Source of the DNA: Methanonatronarchaeales archaeon
Lineage (GTDB): Archaea; Halobacteriota; Methanonatronarchaeia; JAANXF01
Assembly (NCBI GenBank): GCA_018263395.1
Contig: JAANXF010000018.1
Span: forward strand, 75,296 to 111,810
Direction: 5' to 3'
Length of the DNA stretch: 36,515 bases
Positions 8,326-17,496 of this stretch are shown here, in pieces. How positions within the stretch are numbered: the first letter of the stretch is position 1; each line of letters starts with the position of its first letter. Below the pieces are notes generated by a model, which was not told the DNA's origin, did not search any database, and worked only from the letters and a program-made list of their open reading frames with translations. The position numbers and the translations under genes are program-made.

Positions 8326-9104
8326 GTCTTGAGGAGGCGTTCGCGGAGCCGGTGCTGGTAGGTTTCGTGATGGCCGGTGACCCCTCGCCCGGGGAGTCAG
8401 TGGAGTACGCGGAGGCGCTGGTGGACGGCGGAGCGGACGTGGTGGAGCTCGGGATTCCGTTCAGCGACCCGGTGGCGGATGGCCCGACGATTCAGCGGGC
8501 TCACGAGCGCGGCCTGGAGGCCGGGGTCGACACCGACAGCTTCTTCGAGATTGCGTCGGAGGTCAGGGACCGGACCGGTGCTCCGCTTGTGACGCTGTGC
8601 TACTACAACTTGGTCTACCGTCGCGGCCTCGACAGGTTCGTGGATGAATGCGAGGATGCCGGCGTGGAGGGCGTCGTAATTCCGGACCTTCCGGTGGAGG
8701 AGTCGGGGCCGATGATAGAGGTTACGCGGGGGAGCGGCGTGGACGTGGTGTTCCTGGCGGCTCCGACTACTGGCGACGAGCGGATGAGGCGCATCGGGGA
8801 CGCCGCCTCGGGCTTCCTCTACCTCGTGGCGCGGGCGGGAGTGACGGGGGCGCGGGAGTCGCTGGACGCCGCGACGGCGGGTCTGGTTGAGAGGGCGAAC
8901 CGGAACGTGCCGGGGGTGCCGAAGGCCGTGGGTTTCGGTGTTTCGAGGGGGGAGCACGCTCGCCGCATAGTGGAGGCGGGGGCGGACGGCGTCATCGCGG
9001 GCTCCGTATTCGTGGACCTGGTCGAGGAGGGCGATTTGGCCGGGGTGAGGGAAAAAGCCGGGGAGCTGCGCGGAGGAATGGACTCTGCGCGGAACGAGAG
9101 CTGA
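8322..9104 (+). CDS. trpA: Tryptophan synthase alpha subunit
   Basis: TrpA splits indole-3-glycerol phosphate into indole and glyceraldehyde 3-phosphate. The 260-residue barrel shows [18 protein letters not shown] with the catalytic Glu and the loop-2 Asp, [30 protein letters not shown] and a phosphate loop around [13 protein letters not shown]. The start is GTG within a GTGA overlap with the trpB stop. This is the last gene of the operon, and what follows is a gene-poor gap. Confidence 0.97.
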   Translation: MSLEEAFAEPVLVGFVMAGDPSPGESVEYAEALVDGGADVVELGIPFSDPVADGPTIQRAHERGLEAGVDTDSFFEIASEVRDRTGAPLVTLCYYNLVYRRGLDRFVDECEDAGVEGVVIPDLPVEESGPMIEVTRGSGVDVVFLAAPTTGDERMRRIGDAASGFLYLVARAGVTGARESLDAATAGLVERANRNVPGVPKAVGFGVSRGEHARRIVEAGADGVIAGSVFVDLVEEGDLAGVREKAGELRGGMDSARNES

Positions 9105-9652
9105 ATCCAGGAGGTATACCGGACGTCCCGCGGGGAAAGACCTCAAACAGGGCCAGCAGATTTAATGGGCTCAGGAAGGCTCACCCAAACGCCCACGTCT
9201 CCCTCGAACACGAGTGCATCCCCTTATTCCGCGAGGGGGCCTCGACGAGGAGTTTCGAACCGGAATCCGAGCGACGGCACATAAGCACACTTCCGGGAAG
9301 AACGCAGCACCTGGTTCTCCGACGTCTGGACCGACGTCGAGTGCACACTGCAGGAGCTGTACCACAGGGACCACGACGAGCTGAGGGAAGGACCGCTGCA
9401 TTCCGATCGAGCTTCCCTGCAGACTGATTCAGATGTACTCGCTATGCAGGGACGTCGTCCTGGACACTTTTTGGGGACCGGTACGACGACGGTGGGAGTG
9501 ATAACTCATCAGCCCCGGGCCTCCAGGCACACGAAGAACCCGGTGATCTCCCTTTACCCCCTGAGGCTTTTTACCTGATCGTCGAGGCAGAAACGGTACG
9601 TCGTGCCCTTAAACTACTCTTTAAAGAGTCTGGACGAAGAGGAACGTATTAG
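9105..9652 (+). other. Gene-poor 548-bp gap with traces of decayed coding sequence
   Basis: I see no intact gene here. Two short plus-strand stretches read like protein but in different frames: one around 9163-9290 (HPNAHVSLEHECIPLFREG) and one around 9292-9400 (REERSTWFSDVWTDVECTLQ, then ELYHRDHDELREG), with a stop just upstream of the second. This pattern fits a frameshifted, decayed gene, but I cannot name the family. The right end (9611-9652) carries the archaeosortase promoter. No tRNA or repeat array was seen. Confidence 0.4.
9616..9629 (+). promoter_or_regulatory. Palindromic TATA region of the archaeosortase gene
   Basis: ACTCTTTAAAGAGT is a perfect 14-bp palindrome whose centre TTTAAA lies about 28-33 bases before the ATG at 9653. 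It can act as the TATA box, and its symmetry suggests it may also bind a dimeric regulator. Confidence 0.5.
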
Positions 9653-10588
9653 ATGAAGATTGCAGAGGTGGGGCCAGGGGGGGGTCTCGCGACCTACGGG
9701 GCCGCGAACGTCTTGCTTCTATCGGCCGGTTACCTCGTCTGGGGCTCGACGTCGGTTCACGGAGCTGTTTCGGCCCTGCTCGTGGCTTCCGCCCTGACCC
9801 TGCTGGCGGCGGGCAGCTTCAGGCCCGGGTTCAGGCTTCCGGGCTGGGTAGCGATGGCAGCGTACTGGGCGCTGCAGCCGATGCAACTGTACCACAGGGA
9901 TCTGGCAGACGTAGTGAACGCCGGCTTCGCTGCCCTGGCGGTGCCGTTCTTTCTCTACCTGGCGTACAGGGAGCTTCTGGGAGACGACAGGGCCCTGCGG
10001 TTCGCTGCAGGGATGTCGGTCGTGGCGGGAGGAGGCTACTTCGCGCTTTACTACGCGCCGGTGCTGGGCGACCAGCTGAGGTACGCAGTAGCTTACATCA
10101 GCCGCGGAATTTTGAGCGCGTCTACGGCAGGGAACGTCGGGCTAGCGGAGAGGTACACGCCTGGACACCCCGAGTATATGCCTATAATCGAGCTTGGAAA
10201 CGCCAGGATAGGCATAATCCTGGCCTGCACGGGTATCCAGTCCATACTCATATTCGTATCGGGCATACTGGTCACCTCCGCTCCTGCGGTGGACAAGGCG
10301 AGGGCGTCGCTCGCCACCGTCCCCACGATTTTCGGCCTCAACCTGCTGCGGGTCAGTGGCGAGGCCTGGGGCATTGATTACCTGATGAGGCGGGGCTGGA
10401 GCGAGGTCACGGCCTACAACTTCCTCGAGAACGGGGTCGCCAAGGTGGCGTCCCTCGTCGCGCTCTTCGTCCTGGCGTACGTGGTCTTCGCCCTTCTTCC
10501 CTCGCTACGCGATGACGTGATGAACCTGGTATCGCTGCCCAAACGGGGGGGTCCACTGGAGCGAGCGGTCGCCGGAATCGTGGCTTGA
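9653..10588 (+). CDS. artA: Archaeosortase A-like membrane transpeptidase
   Basis: Archaeosortases are membrane cysteine enzymes that cleave a C-terminal PGF-CTERM signal and allow lipid attachment of surface proteins such as the S-layer glycoprotein. The 311-residue protein is very hydrophobic, with roughly eight membrane segments. It contains the family motif LACTGIQS with the catalytic Cys at residue 192, and an NLLR motif whose Arg is at 233, matching the essential Arg downstream in Haloferax ArtA. A second conserved Arg was not identified with confidence. No substrate with a C-terminal sorting signal lies in this window. The gene has its own promoter and stands six bases before an in-frame TTG of glyA. 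Confidence 0.88.
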   Translation: MKIAEVGPGGGLATYGAANVLLLSAGYLVWGSTSVHGAVSALLVASALTLLAAGSFRPGFRLPGWVAMAAYWALQPMQLYHRDLADVVNAGFAALAVPFFLYLAYRELLGDDRALRFAAGMSVVAGGGYFALYYAPVLGDQLRYAVAYISRGILSASTAGNVGLAERYTPGHPEYMPIIELGNARIGIILACTGIQSILIFVSGILVTSAPAVDKARASLATVPTIFGLNLLRVSGEAWGIDYLMRRGWSEVTAYNFLENGVAKVASLVALFVLAYVVFALLPSLRDDVMNLVSLPKRGGPLERAVAGIVA

Positions 10589-10651
10589 GGCACTTTGCCT
10601 GGGCGTTTCCGGGAAACCCTTTTGCGAATTCTGAACGATTTCCCGGGACAG

Positions 10652-11956
10652 ATGAACGTCGTCGACCTAGCACGGAAGCATAACGGTTACCGGGAGAGCT
10701 GCGCCAACCTGATCGCGAGCGAGAACGTCACGTCGCCCGCAGTGGAGGAGGCCTACGGGCTGGGGAAAGACCTTGGGCACCGTTACGCCGAGGGAGAGAA
10801 CGAGGTGGCCGGGCACCCGGTGTCGCGGCACTACCAGGGCCAGAGGTACATCAAACAGGTGGAGGCCGCAACAGCGGACCTGTTGCACGAGGTTTTCGGC
10901 ACGGACTTCGTGGAGCCCCGCGCCATCTCGGGATGCAACGCGAACCAGGCGGCCTTCAGGGGCCTCACCGACCTGTCCCACAAGTCGATGATGATGGCCG
11001 TGGCTCTACCCTCGGGGGGCCACATATCCCACGATTACGCAGGACTCGCCGGCCAGATGATCGGCCTGCAGACCGCGAACTTCGCGTACGACGAGGAGGC
11101 GATGAACATCGACGTCGAAGGGTCGAAGGAGATTATCCGTGCCACGAAGCCCGGGTTCGTCGTTTTCGGCGCCTCGCTGTTCCCCTTCCCGCACCCCATC
11201 GAGGAGCTGGCGCCGGTCGCCAGGGAGGTCGGTGCATTCGTGGTGTACGACGCAGCTCACGTCCTGGGCCTCGTGGCGGGCGGTCAGTTCCAGCAGCCCC
11301 TGGACCACGTCGACTTCGTTACCGCATCGACCCACAAGACCTTCCCGGGTCCGCAGGGCGGGGTTATCCTGGGGCGCGTGAAGGGCGACGAGCGGCTTGA
11401 GAGGGCCGCAAGGGGCATCCAGAGGGCCGTCTTCCCAAAGTCGGTATCCAACCACCACCTGCGCAGGTTCCCGGCCCTGGGTGTCACTGCGCTGGAGATG
11501 CTGGAGTTCGGGGAGGGCTACGCCTCGATGGTGGTGAATAACGCGAAGGCGGCCGCGGAGACACTGCACGACGAGGGGTTGAACGTGCTGGGGGAGGACC
11601 TAGGCTTCACGGAGAGCCACCAGGTCGTGGTCGACGTGAGAGAACTCGGTGGCGGCACAGAGGTCGCGGAACGCCTCGAGGAGGCCCGCATCATCCTGAA
11701 CAAGAACCTGCTTCCCTACGACGAGCTCGGCGAAGAGGCCGACCCTTCGGGTATCAGGATCGGATTTCAGGAGGTTACCCGGCTCGGGTTCGACGTGGCC
11801 GATACGCGGTACCTCTGCAGGCTGCTGGTCCGCGCGCTGAGGGGCGAACCTTCAGCGGTCAAGGAGGAGGTGACGGAGTTCGTGAAGGACCGGGACGTCC
11901 GCTACGGCTTCTCCTCGCTCGAAGAGGCGGAGGCCCACCTCCCGGCCCCTGATTAA
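10652..11956 (+). CDS. glyA: Serine hydroxymethyltransferase
   Basis: GlyA interconverts serine and glycine with a tetrahydrofolate or tetrahydromethanopterin C1 carrier, using PLP. The protein shows NLIASENVTSPAV, HRYAEGENEV, SGCNANQAAFRGL, VVYDAAHVLGLVAGGQF and the PLP-lysine loop TASTHKTFPGPQGG, all in family order. It resembles archaeal SHMT in length (434 residues). I prefer the ATG at 10652, which has a CCTTTTGCG TATA-like box 25-34 bases upstream. An in-frame TTG at 10595 would add 19 residues. With Fae-Hps elsewhere in the window, a methanopterin-type carrier is plausible but inferred. Confidence 0.95.
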   Translation: MNVVDLARKHNGYRESCANLIASENVTSPAVEEAYGLGKDLGHRYAEGENEVAGHPVSRHYQGQRYIKQVEAATADLLHEVFGTDFVEPRAISGCNANQAAFRGLTDLSHKSMMMAVALPSGGHISHDYAGLAGQMIGLQTANFAYDEEAMNIDVEGSKEIIRATKPGFVVFGASLFPFPHPIEELAPVAREVGAFVVYDAAHVLGLVAGGQFQQPLDHVDFVTASTHKTFPGPQGGVILGRVKGDERLERAARGIQRAVFPKSVSNHHLRRFPALGVTALEMLEFGEGYASMVVNNAKAAAETLHDEGLNVLGEDLGFTESHQVVVDVRELGGGTEVAERLEEARIILNKNLLPYDELGEEADPSGIRIGFQEVTRLGFDVADTRYLCRLLVRALRGEPSAVKEEVTEFVKDRDVRYGFSSLEEAEAHLPAPD

Positions 11957-12067
11957 GCGGAGCGGTGGGGACCGCTGTATCGCGACGTGGACGCGTCTGA
12001 CCGTACCGGCCCGTATCGGATCCGCAGGTGGTAACCGTCCCGCCGGGGCGTCCTCGGCATAGGGTAG

Positions 12068-12075
12068 TTTTTAAG
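12068..12075 (+). promoter_or_regulatory. TATA box upstream of dacZ
   Basis: TTTTTAAG lies about 43 bases before the dacZ ATG, which predicts a leader near 20 bases. That leader holds purine-rich ribosome-binding sequence (GGAGGGG at 12098-12104). Confidence 0.5.
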
Positions 12076-12114
12076 CGAAGTAAGATTCAACTATAGCGGA
12101 GGGGTTCTGAGGGG

Positions 12115-12951
12115 ATGGAGGACCGTATACTGGAAAAGGCCATCGAACTGGCGGGGGAGGTGGACGCCACCGCCGTAATAGTTATCCAGGAAGAGAGCCC
12201 CGACCTGAAAGTCTCTTCGCCCGAAAGTGATCTACCGATATACGTCGTATCCTCCCAGGGGGAGGCCCGCGGCGAGCCCTCGATCGACGTGCTGGGTATC
12301 GGAGGAACGTTCATAGAGCGGCTGAGGGACGCCGTGATGATGGCATACGTCCAGGACAAGATCGACATTGGCGACAGAGTCGTAGGGATCGGAGATCTGG
12401 ACAAGGAGGGTACAGCGATCGTCGTGTACCGTGTCGAGGAGGACCCGCTGCTGAAGAGCGTGCGTGAGTCCCAGGACCTCGTCAGTGCAGAGGTGATGCG
12501 GGCGGTAATCACCCTCGCAGTCGAAATCGGCAGGGAGGGACGGGAGGGGCGGCCTGTGGGCACGATGTTCGTGGTAGGCGATTCCGATAAAGTGATGGCC
12601 AGCTCTCACCAGTTGCTCCTTAATCCCTTCGAGGGTCATCCTACTTCGACCAGGGACGTGACGGACCCGGAGACGTGGGAGAGCGTGAAGGAGATAGCAC
12701 AGATAGAGGGCGCCTTCGTTTTGGACGACGATGGTGTGGTCCTCGCCGGTGGTAGATACCTGGACGTGGACGCGGAGGACGTCGACATAATCAAGGGCCT
12801 GGGCGCAAAGCACACCTCTGCCGCGGCAATTTCCCGGATGACCGATGCCGTGGCAGTCGTGGTGGCCGAGAGCGGCGGCGTGGTCAGAATTTTTAAGGAC
12901 GGCTCCATAATAGGCGAAATCGAGCCCCGTATACACGTGCTGAGGGTCTGA
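12115..12951 (+). CDS. dacZ: DacZ-type diadenylate cyclase
   Basis: DacZ makes the second messenger c-di-AMP from two ATP and is the archaeal counterpart of DisA/CdaA. The 278-residue protein has an N-terminal pyruvate-kinase-like alpha/beta domain (residues 1-130) and a C-terminal DAC domain (about 140-278). The DAC motifs appear as DDDGVVLAGGRYLD (the DGA-like motif) and GAKHTSAAAISRMTDAVAVV (the RHR-like motif, here KHTSA). The gene stands between glyA and AdoMet synthetase on the same strand but with separate promoters. In Haloferax c-di-AMP is essential and linked to osmotic control, a plausible role here. Confidence 0.93.
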   Translation: MEDRILEKAIELAGEVDATAVIVIQEESPDLKVSSPESDLPIYVVSSQGEARGEPSIDVLGIGGTFIERLRDAVMMAYVQDKIDIGDRVVGIGDLDKEGTAIVVYRVEEDPLLKSVRESQDLVSAEVMRAVITLAVEIGREGREGRPVGTMFVVGDSDKVMASSHQLLLNPFEGHPTSTRDVTDPETWESVKEIAQIEGAFVLDDDGVVLAGGRYLDVDAEDVDIIKGLGAKHTSAAAISRMTDAVAVVVAESGGVVRIFKDGSIIGEIEPRIHVLRV

Positions 12952-12958
12952 GTGGAAG

Positions 12959-12968
12959 GTTTTTACCC
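12959..12968 (+). promoter_or_regulatory. TATA box of the AdoMet synthetase gene
   Basis: GGTTTTTACC, starting right after the dacZ stop, is centred about 33 bases before the ATG at 12997. It gives a predicted leader of roughly nine bases. Confidence 0.55.
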
Positions 12969-12996
12969 CGTTCGGAGCCATTAAACCCAGAGCTCC

Positions 12997-14196
12997 ATGG
13001 GGAGAAACATAGACGTCGAGAGGGCGAACAGGGTCTCTGTAGAGGACGAGGGCGTAGAACTCGTCGAGAGAAAGGGCATCGGCCATCCCGACAGCATCGC
13101 CGACGGCATAGCGGAGTCGGTCTCCAGGAAGCTGTGTCAGGAGTACCTGGACCGATACGGCGCGATTTTGCACCACAACACCGACGAAACACAGATAGTG
13201 GCGGGCAGGTCCTCCCCCGGGTTTGGCGGTGGAGAGGTTATCGACCCCATATACATACTCCTCACCGGCCGAGCCACGAACCGGGTGGGTGACGACCAGT
13301 TCCCGGCCAACAGGATAGCGCTGAAGGCCGCCAGAGGGTACCTGAAGGAAAACATGAGGAACCTCGACCTGGAGGGCGACGTCGTAGTCGACTCCCGGCT
13401 GGGCGAGGGCTCCGCCGACCTGAAAACGGTCTTCGACGAGAAGGAGAGTATCCACAAGGCGAACGACACCTCGTTCGGCGTGGCGCACGCCCCGTTCTCC
13501 GATGCCGAGGCCATAGTGCTCGATACGGAGAGGTCTGTGTGCGAGTGGCGGGGTAAGGACCTCAAAGAGGTCGGAGAGGACGTCAAGGTTATGGGTCTAC
13601 GGAGGGGTGACGAGATTAGACTGACAGTCGCCGCGGCCCTGGTGTCCCCGCTTATCGACGACGTGGACCACTACCGGAGCGTCGTGGAGGAGCTCGGTGG
13701 GAGGGTAGTCGACAACGCCCTGAAGCAGACGGAAAGGGAGGTATCCGTCCTGGTGAACACGGCGGATAGCTACGCAGACTCGAGCCTGTACCTCACGGTG
13801 ACCGGGACAAGCGCGGAGATGGGGGACGACGGGTCGGTCGGGCGAGGAAACCGGAGCAACGGCCTCATCACTCCAAACCGCCCGATGTCGATGGAGGCGA
13901 CGAGCGGAAAGAACCCGGTTTCCCACGTCGGCAAGATCTACAACCTGCTCTCGGGCGAAATCGCGTCGGACATTGCCGATTCCGTCGAGGGCGTGCGTGA
14001 GGTCTACGTCAGGATTCTCTCACAGATAGGCGAGTCGATAGACAATCCCCAGACGGCCAACGCGCAGCTCGTCCTCGAAGAGGGGTACTCCCTTGACGAC
14101 GTGAAGTCCAAGGTGGAGGCGACCGTGGACATCTGGCTGGACGACGTCACGCAGATTACCGATATGGTTGTGAGAGACGAGCTGTCCACATTTTAG
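12997..14196 (+). CDS. mat: Archaeal-type S-adenosylmethionine synthetase
   Basis: The enzyme makes AdoMet from ATP and methionine. The 399-residue protein belongs to the archaeal MAT family, which is only distantly related to bacterial MetK. Recognisable blocks are [98 protein letters not shown] and [17 protein letters not shown]. The length is normal. It is convergent with the COG2433 gene and their stop codons overlap by four bases. AdoMet feeds methylation and radical-SAM chemistry. Confidence 0.97.
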   Translation: MGRNIDVERANRVSVEDEGVELVERKGIGHPDSIADGIAESVSRKLCQEYLDRYGAILHHNTDETQIVAGRSSPGFGGGEVIDPIYILLTGRATNRVGDDQFPANRIALKAARGYLKENMRNLDLEGDVVVDSRLGEGSADLKTVFDEKESIHKANDTSFGVAHAPFSDAEAIVLDTERSVCEWRGKDLKEVGEDVKVMGLRRGDEIRLTVAAALVSPLIDDVDHYRSVVEELGGRVVDNALKQTEREVSVLVNTADSYADSSLYLTVTGTSAEMGDDGSVGRGNRSNGLITPNRPMSMEATSGKNPVSHVGKIYNLLSGEIASDIADSVEGVREVYVRILSQIGESIDNPQTANAQLVLEEGYSLDDVKSKVEATVDIWLDDVTQITDMVVRDELSTF

Positions 14197-15377
14197 GAGA
14201 GTTCATCGGCCACGCGGTCCAGCAGCGTCCTCATCTCTCCCTCCCTCAGCTCCTTCAGGTGGTCGACCGCCACCTCGAGCGCCCCGCTGTACTCCTCCTC
14301 GTCCATTATCGTGAACGCGTCACGGTGCCTGAGCTCCAGGTTTCCGGCGTCCATCAGGGGGACCTGGTTCTCCAGGAGGGCCTCCTCGGCGTGATGGGGC
14401 AGGGCGTCCTCCGATATTACGGCCTCTACGCCGGCCCCCGCCAGCACCTCCACCCCGCTTCGACCGGCACCTCCACCGCTCTCCACGTACACAGGGTGGG
14501 AGGAGACGTCGAAGTCCTCCGTAACCCGCCTCGCCTCACCCCGGGTCAGGTTCTCCATCCTGTACGCTATCCTGCCCCCACGGCTCTCGACTAGGCGGCC
14601 CCTCCTGGCCTCGTTAATCCGCCTGGAGAGCCTCGAGGACCGTTCCCTCTCCCTGTTCAGAAGGGAGTGCAGGCGGGACACCTCCCCGCGCAGCTCCTCG
14701 ACCTCGCCGTGGCCCGGGGAGCCGCTCTCGGCGCGGGACCTGAGGACCTCTATCTCCCGGGACTTTTCATCCAGCCTGTCCTTCAGCTCCTCCACACGTT
14801 TCCTGAGCCTGGCGATGGTCCGTGCCTGCCGGGTAAGCAGGGTCTCCTCCTCCACCTTCCTCTCGGGTTCCTCCGGCTCCTCCTCCGTGGTCTCGAGTTC
14901 CCTTATCGCCTCGGCTATCGGGCGGCCCCTCAGTACCTGTCGCTTGACCTCTTCAACTTCGAGGTCGCCGGGGGTCCTGATCTCGATCCTCTCGAATAGG
15001 TTGCGGTGGGCGGCGTAGGCCTTCAGGGCTGCGGCGAGGGCGTCCCGCTCGTGGTCGTTCCCTACGGGATGGTCCCTGGCCAGCTCCCGCTTCTCGTCTA
15101 TGGAGAGGTCGCGGCCCGGCACCCAGAGCTGGGCGTCCACGGCCCTGGAGAGTTTCCCCACCGACTCGGGCGAGGGGGTGACGTCCGCCGCGACTACGAC
15201 GGGAGTTCCGTGAACCAGTGCTCGCTCGAGGAGGACGTCGGTGCCCGCGTCCCTTGAAGAGCCCGTCGCCAAAACGTTGCCCTCCAGGTCGAGGACTGCC
15301 CAGGCCGCTGTGGTCCCCGGGTCGACTCCCAGTACTGTGGCCCTCTTCACGTGGGAAATTAGGTCGCTCAGACCCAT
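14193..15377 (-). CDS. COG2433/DUF460 RuvC-like nuclease-fold protein with coiled coil
   Basis: The 394-residue archaeal protein is of unknown function. Its N-terminal domain (residues 10-125) has an RNase H/RuvC-like fold: LGVDPGTTAAWAVLD holds the first acidic residue and NDHERDALAAALKAY the C-terminal acidic helix typical of RuvC/YqgF folds. Residues 165-270 form a long charged coiled coil rich in E, R and L. A further alpha/beta region with AGAGVEAVISEDALPHH ends the protein. Many annotated members are longer, so this may be a compact form. The start (15377) is ten bases from the divergent thiolase-type gene. A nuclease or Holliday-junction role is suggested by fold only. Confidence 0.85.
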   Translation of the reverse strand: MGLSDLISHVKRATVLGVDPGTTAAWAVLDLEGNVLATGSSRDAGTDVLLERALVHGTPVVVAADVTPSPESVGKLSRAVDAQLWVPGRDLSIDEKRELARDHPVGNDHERDALAAALKAYAAHRNLFERIEIRTPGDLEVEEVKRQVLRGRPIAEAIRELETTEEEPEEPERKVEEETLLTRQARTIARLRKRVEELKDRLDEKSREIEVLRSRAESGSPGHGEVEELRGEVSRLHSLLNRERERSSRLSRRINEARRGRLVESRGGRIAYRMENLTRGEARRVTEDFDVSSHPVYVESGGGAGRSGVEVLAGAGVEAVISEDALPHHAEEALLENQVPLMDAGNLELRHRDAFTIMDEEEYSGALEVAVDHLKELREGEMRTLLDRVADELS

Positions 15378-15387
15378 AAATGGTTAC

Positions 15388-16275
15388 ATGGAGTGCGTCA
15401 GGTGCGATGAGGAGTCGGTGGTTCACCAGAGGTACTCGGGTCTGCACCTGTGCCAGGCCCACTTCCTGGAGGACGTGGAGAGGAAGGTGAGGAGGGAGAT
15501 TCGTAGCTACGGCGTAGACGGCGACATCGTGGTCGGGCTATCCGGTGGGAAAGATAGCGCCGCGGCTCTCCACCTCCTGGTGGACGTTTTCGGCGAGTGG
15601 CGCGACGTCGAGGTGAGGGCGGTCTGCGTACACGAGGGTATCTCGCCGTACAGGGACCGCGGCGTGGAGGCCGCACGCGTGTCGGCGGAGGCTGCCGGAA
15701 TCGAGTTGGAGGTGGTGCGCATGGACGAGGAGCTCGGAATCTCTATGGAGGAAGTGGATGGAAACGAGCTGACCACCTGTGGGTACTGCGGCGTCTTCCG
15801 CAGACGGGTTTTGAACGACGCCGCCCTGGAGATGGGGGCCGACTGGCTGGCGACTGGACACAACCTGGACGACGAGGCACAGACCGTCCTTATGAACGTT
15901 CTGCGGGGAGACGGTTTCCGGCTCTCGGTGCAGGGGGGCGTTCCCGAGAGAATCAGTGGCCTGGTTCCGAGGATTAAACCCCTGAGGAGGGTCCCGGAGA
16001 GGGAGGTGGCCCTTTACGTCCGCCTCAGAGGGCTTCGCGCGGTCACTGAGGAGTGCCCCTTCGCGGAGTCCTCCTTCCGGTCCAGCGTAAGGGACCTGCT
16101 TAACGGCCTGGAGTCCGCCAGGCCTGGCACGAAGTACTCGGTCGCCTCGCTGCCGGCGTCCCTGAACGTGGACGCAGGGAAGGCCTCACTCGGGAGCTGC
16201 GAGAGGTGTGGACATCCCTCCGGCTCATCCACCTGCCCGGCCTGTCGCCACCTGGAGTCCGTGGGCGCTACCTGA
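15388..16275 (+). CDS. tRNA 2-thiolation adenylyltransferase of the TtuA/Ncs6 family
   Basis: This PP-loop ATPase activates a tRNA uridine and inserts sulfur, using a ubiquitin-like carrier or sulfide as donor. The 295-residue protein begins with a zinc finger ([18 protein letters not shown], then CQAH). It then has the PP-loop [12 protein letters not shown], a central [10 protein letters not shown] with catalytic or Fe-S cysteines, [12 protein letters not shown], and a C-terminal second zinc finger ([16 protein letters not shown]). This architecture fits archaeal NcsA/TtuA. The ATG at 15388 is chosen because it directly precedes the zinc finger, and upstream frame extension would lie in the opposite gene. 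It ends in an 8-bp convergent overlap with ftsZ. Confidence 0.93.
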   Translation: MECVRCDEESVVHQRYSGLHLCQAHFLEDVERKVRREIRSYGVDGDIVVGLSGGKDSAAALHLLVDVFGEWRDVEVRAVCVHEGISPYRDRGVEAARVSAEAAGIELEVVRMDEELGISMEEVDGNELTTCGYCGVFRRRVLNDAALEMGADWLATGHNLDDEAQTVLMNVLRGDGFRLSVQGGVPERISGLVPRIKPLRRVPEREVALYVRLRGLRAVTEECPFAESSFRSSVRDLLNGLESARPGTKYSVASLPASLNVDAGKASLGSCERCGHPSGSSTCPACRHLESVGAT

Positions 16276-17362
16276 TGACGTCCAGGTTCAGTGCGGACTC
16301 GTTAACCTGGCTTCCGGACGCCTCCATCTGCTGGTTGCTGAGGATCTGGGCCGACTCAACCCCCGTCATTATCGCGACGACCCGGACCTTGCCCTCGTGG
16401 CCCTCGCTTATCCGCGCACCCCATATCATGTTTGCGCTGGACTCCATCTCGTACGTTAGCTGGTTCGCGATTTCCTCGGCCTCCTTGAGCGTAAGGTCGG
16501 TTCCGCCGGTTATGTGTACCAAGGCCCCGGTCGCTCCATCGTAGCTTACGTCGAGGAGAGGGTGGCTGAGCGCCTCTTTGACGACTGAGGAGCTCTTCTC
16601 CTGCTCGTTCGTTTCACCGACGAGCATAACCGACAGTCCTCCCTGCGACATGACAGTCTTGATGTCGGCGTAGTCCAGGTTGATCAGCGAGGGCTGCGTG
16701 ATCGTCTCGCTGAGACCTTTCACTGTCTGTGCAATGAGCTGGTCCATGACGGAGAACGCCTGCTCTATAGGCAGGTTTGGCACGTAGTTCAGGAGCCTGT
16801 TGTTATCGAGGACGATGACTGTATCCGATATCTTCTTGACGTCGTCGAGACCCTGCTCTGCCTTCTTCATGCGGGCTCTCTCGACGTGGAACGGTGTCGA
16901 AACCATCCCCACAACGATGGCGCCATGGTCCTTGGCGACCTCGGCAACGACCGGCGCGACTCCTGTACCGGTTCCTCCCCCCATCCCGGCCGTCACGAAG
17001 ACGAGGTCCGAACCCGATAGCACGTCCTCCAAGGCGTCGCGGCCCAGTTCGGCGGCGCGCCTGCCAACGTCGGGATGCCCACCGGCCCCCAGTCCCTGAG
17101 TAAGGCTCTTCCCGATGAGCAGCTTCTTGTCCGCCTTTACTATGTCGAGGTGCTGTTTGTCGGTGTTTACAGCTATCGTCTCGGCGCCCCTGATGCCGAT
17201 ATTGTGTATCCGGTTGACGGTGTTGTTACCGGCGCCACCGCAGCCGACAATAAGGATCTGCGGTTTACCGAAGCTGTCCAGCTGTTCCTCAACGCTCTCT
17301 CGGAAATCCTTCTCTTCCTCCGAGTGCTCCAATGCCTCAGAAATTATTGACTCCAGTTCCAT
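16268..17362 (-). CDS. ftsZ: Cell division GTPase FtsZ
   Basis: FtsZ polymerises at mid-cell with GTP to guide division. The 364-residue protein has a charged N-terminal extension of about 33 residues, [13 protein letters not shown], the tubulin signature [17 protein letters not shown] at about residues 125-140, the NNRLLNYVP region and the T7-loop [11 protein letters not shown] that activates GTP hydrolysis in the neighbouring subunit. The sequence resembles archaeal FtsZ1, the structural paralogue. A strong ribosome site (GGAGGGG) directly precedes the ATG, with TATTTAAATA upstream. Only one ftsZ is present here and its secE-nusG neighbours of other archaea are absent. Confidence 0.97.
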   Translation of the reverse strand: MELESIISEALEHSEEEKDFRESVEEQLDSFGKPQILIVGCGGAGNNTVNRIHNIGIRGAETIAVNTDKQHLDIVKADKKLLIGKSLTQGLGAGGHPDVGRRAAELGRDALEDVLSGSDLVFVTAGMGGGTGTGVAPVVAEVAKDHGAIVVGMVSTPFHVERARMKKAEQGLDDVKKISDTVIVLDNNRLLNYVPNLPIEQAFSVMDQLIAQTVKGLSETITQPSLINLDYADIKTVMSQGGLSVMLVGETNEQEKSSSVVKEALSHPLLDVSYDGATGALVHITGGTDLTLKEAEEIANQLTYEMESSANMIWGARISEGHEGKVRVVAIMTGVESAQILSNQQMEASGSQVNESALNLDVIR

Positions 17363-17394
17363 CCCCTCCAGGATTGAGTTAAGATTCGGCGGTT

Positions 17395-17404
17395 TATTTA
17401 AATA
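17395..17404 (-). promoter_or_regulatory. TATA box of ftsZ
   Basis: TATTTAAATA, a perfect 10-bp palindrome, lies 33-42 bases before the ftsZ ATG. It predicts a leader of around 12 bases that includes the GGAGGGG ribosome site. Confidence 0.65.
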
Positions 17405-17449
17405 CTTTTGGGTAATCGGGGGACCTCCCGGGGCGGAGGGAACGGGTTT

Positions 17450-17490
17450 AAAAAGTCGCGGGGGAGCCCGTCGTTGGGCTCCCGGTTTTT
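17450..17490 (-). terminator. Hairpin plus T-run terminator after the DUF1059 gene
   Basis: GGGAGCCC (17462-17469) and GGGCTCCC (17476-17483) form a perfect 8-bp stem with a 6-base loop. On the minus strand it follows the DUF1059 stop and is followed by CTTTTTAAA. The plus strand also has a short T-run after the stem (17486-17490), so it may work in both directions and insulate ftsZ. Confidence 0.6.
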
Positions 17491-17496
17491 ACGTTC

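Noticed and set aside
9171-9401. 76-residue minus-strand frame in the gene-poor gap
   Set aside because: No promoter, ribosome site or motif; the plus strand looks more protein-like here.
12232-13488. 418-residue minus-strand open frame opposite dacZ and mat
   Set aside because: Runs across the promoter between two clear genes and shows no recognisable domain.
15241-15387. 49-residue N-terminal extension of the tRNA thiolation enzyme
   Set aside because: The extension lies entirely antisense to the COG2433 gene; the zinc finger begins right at the ATG at 15388.
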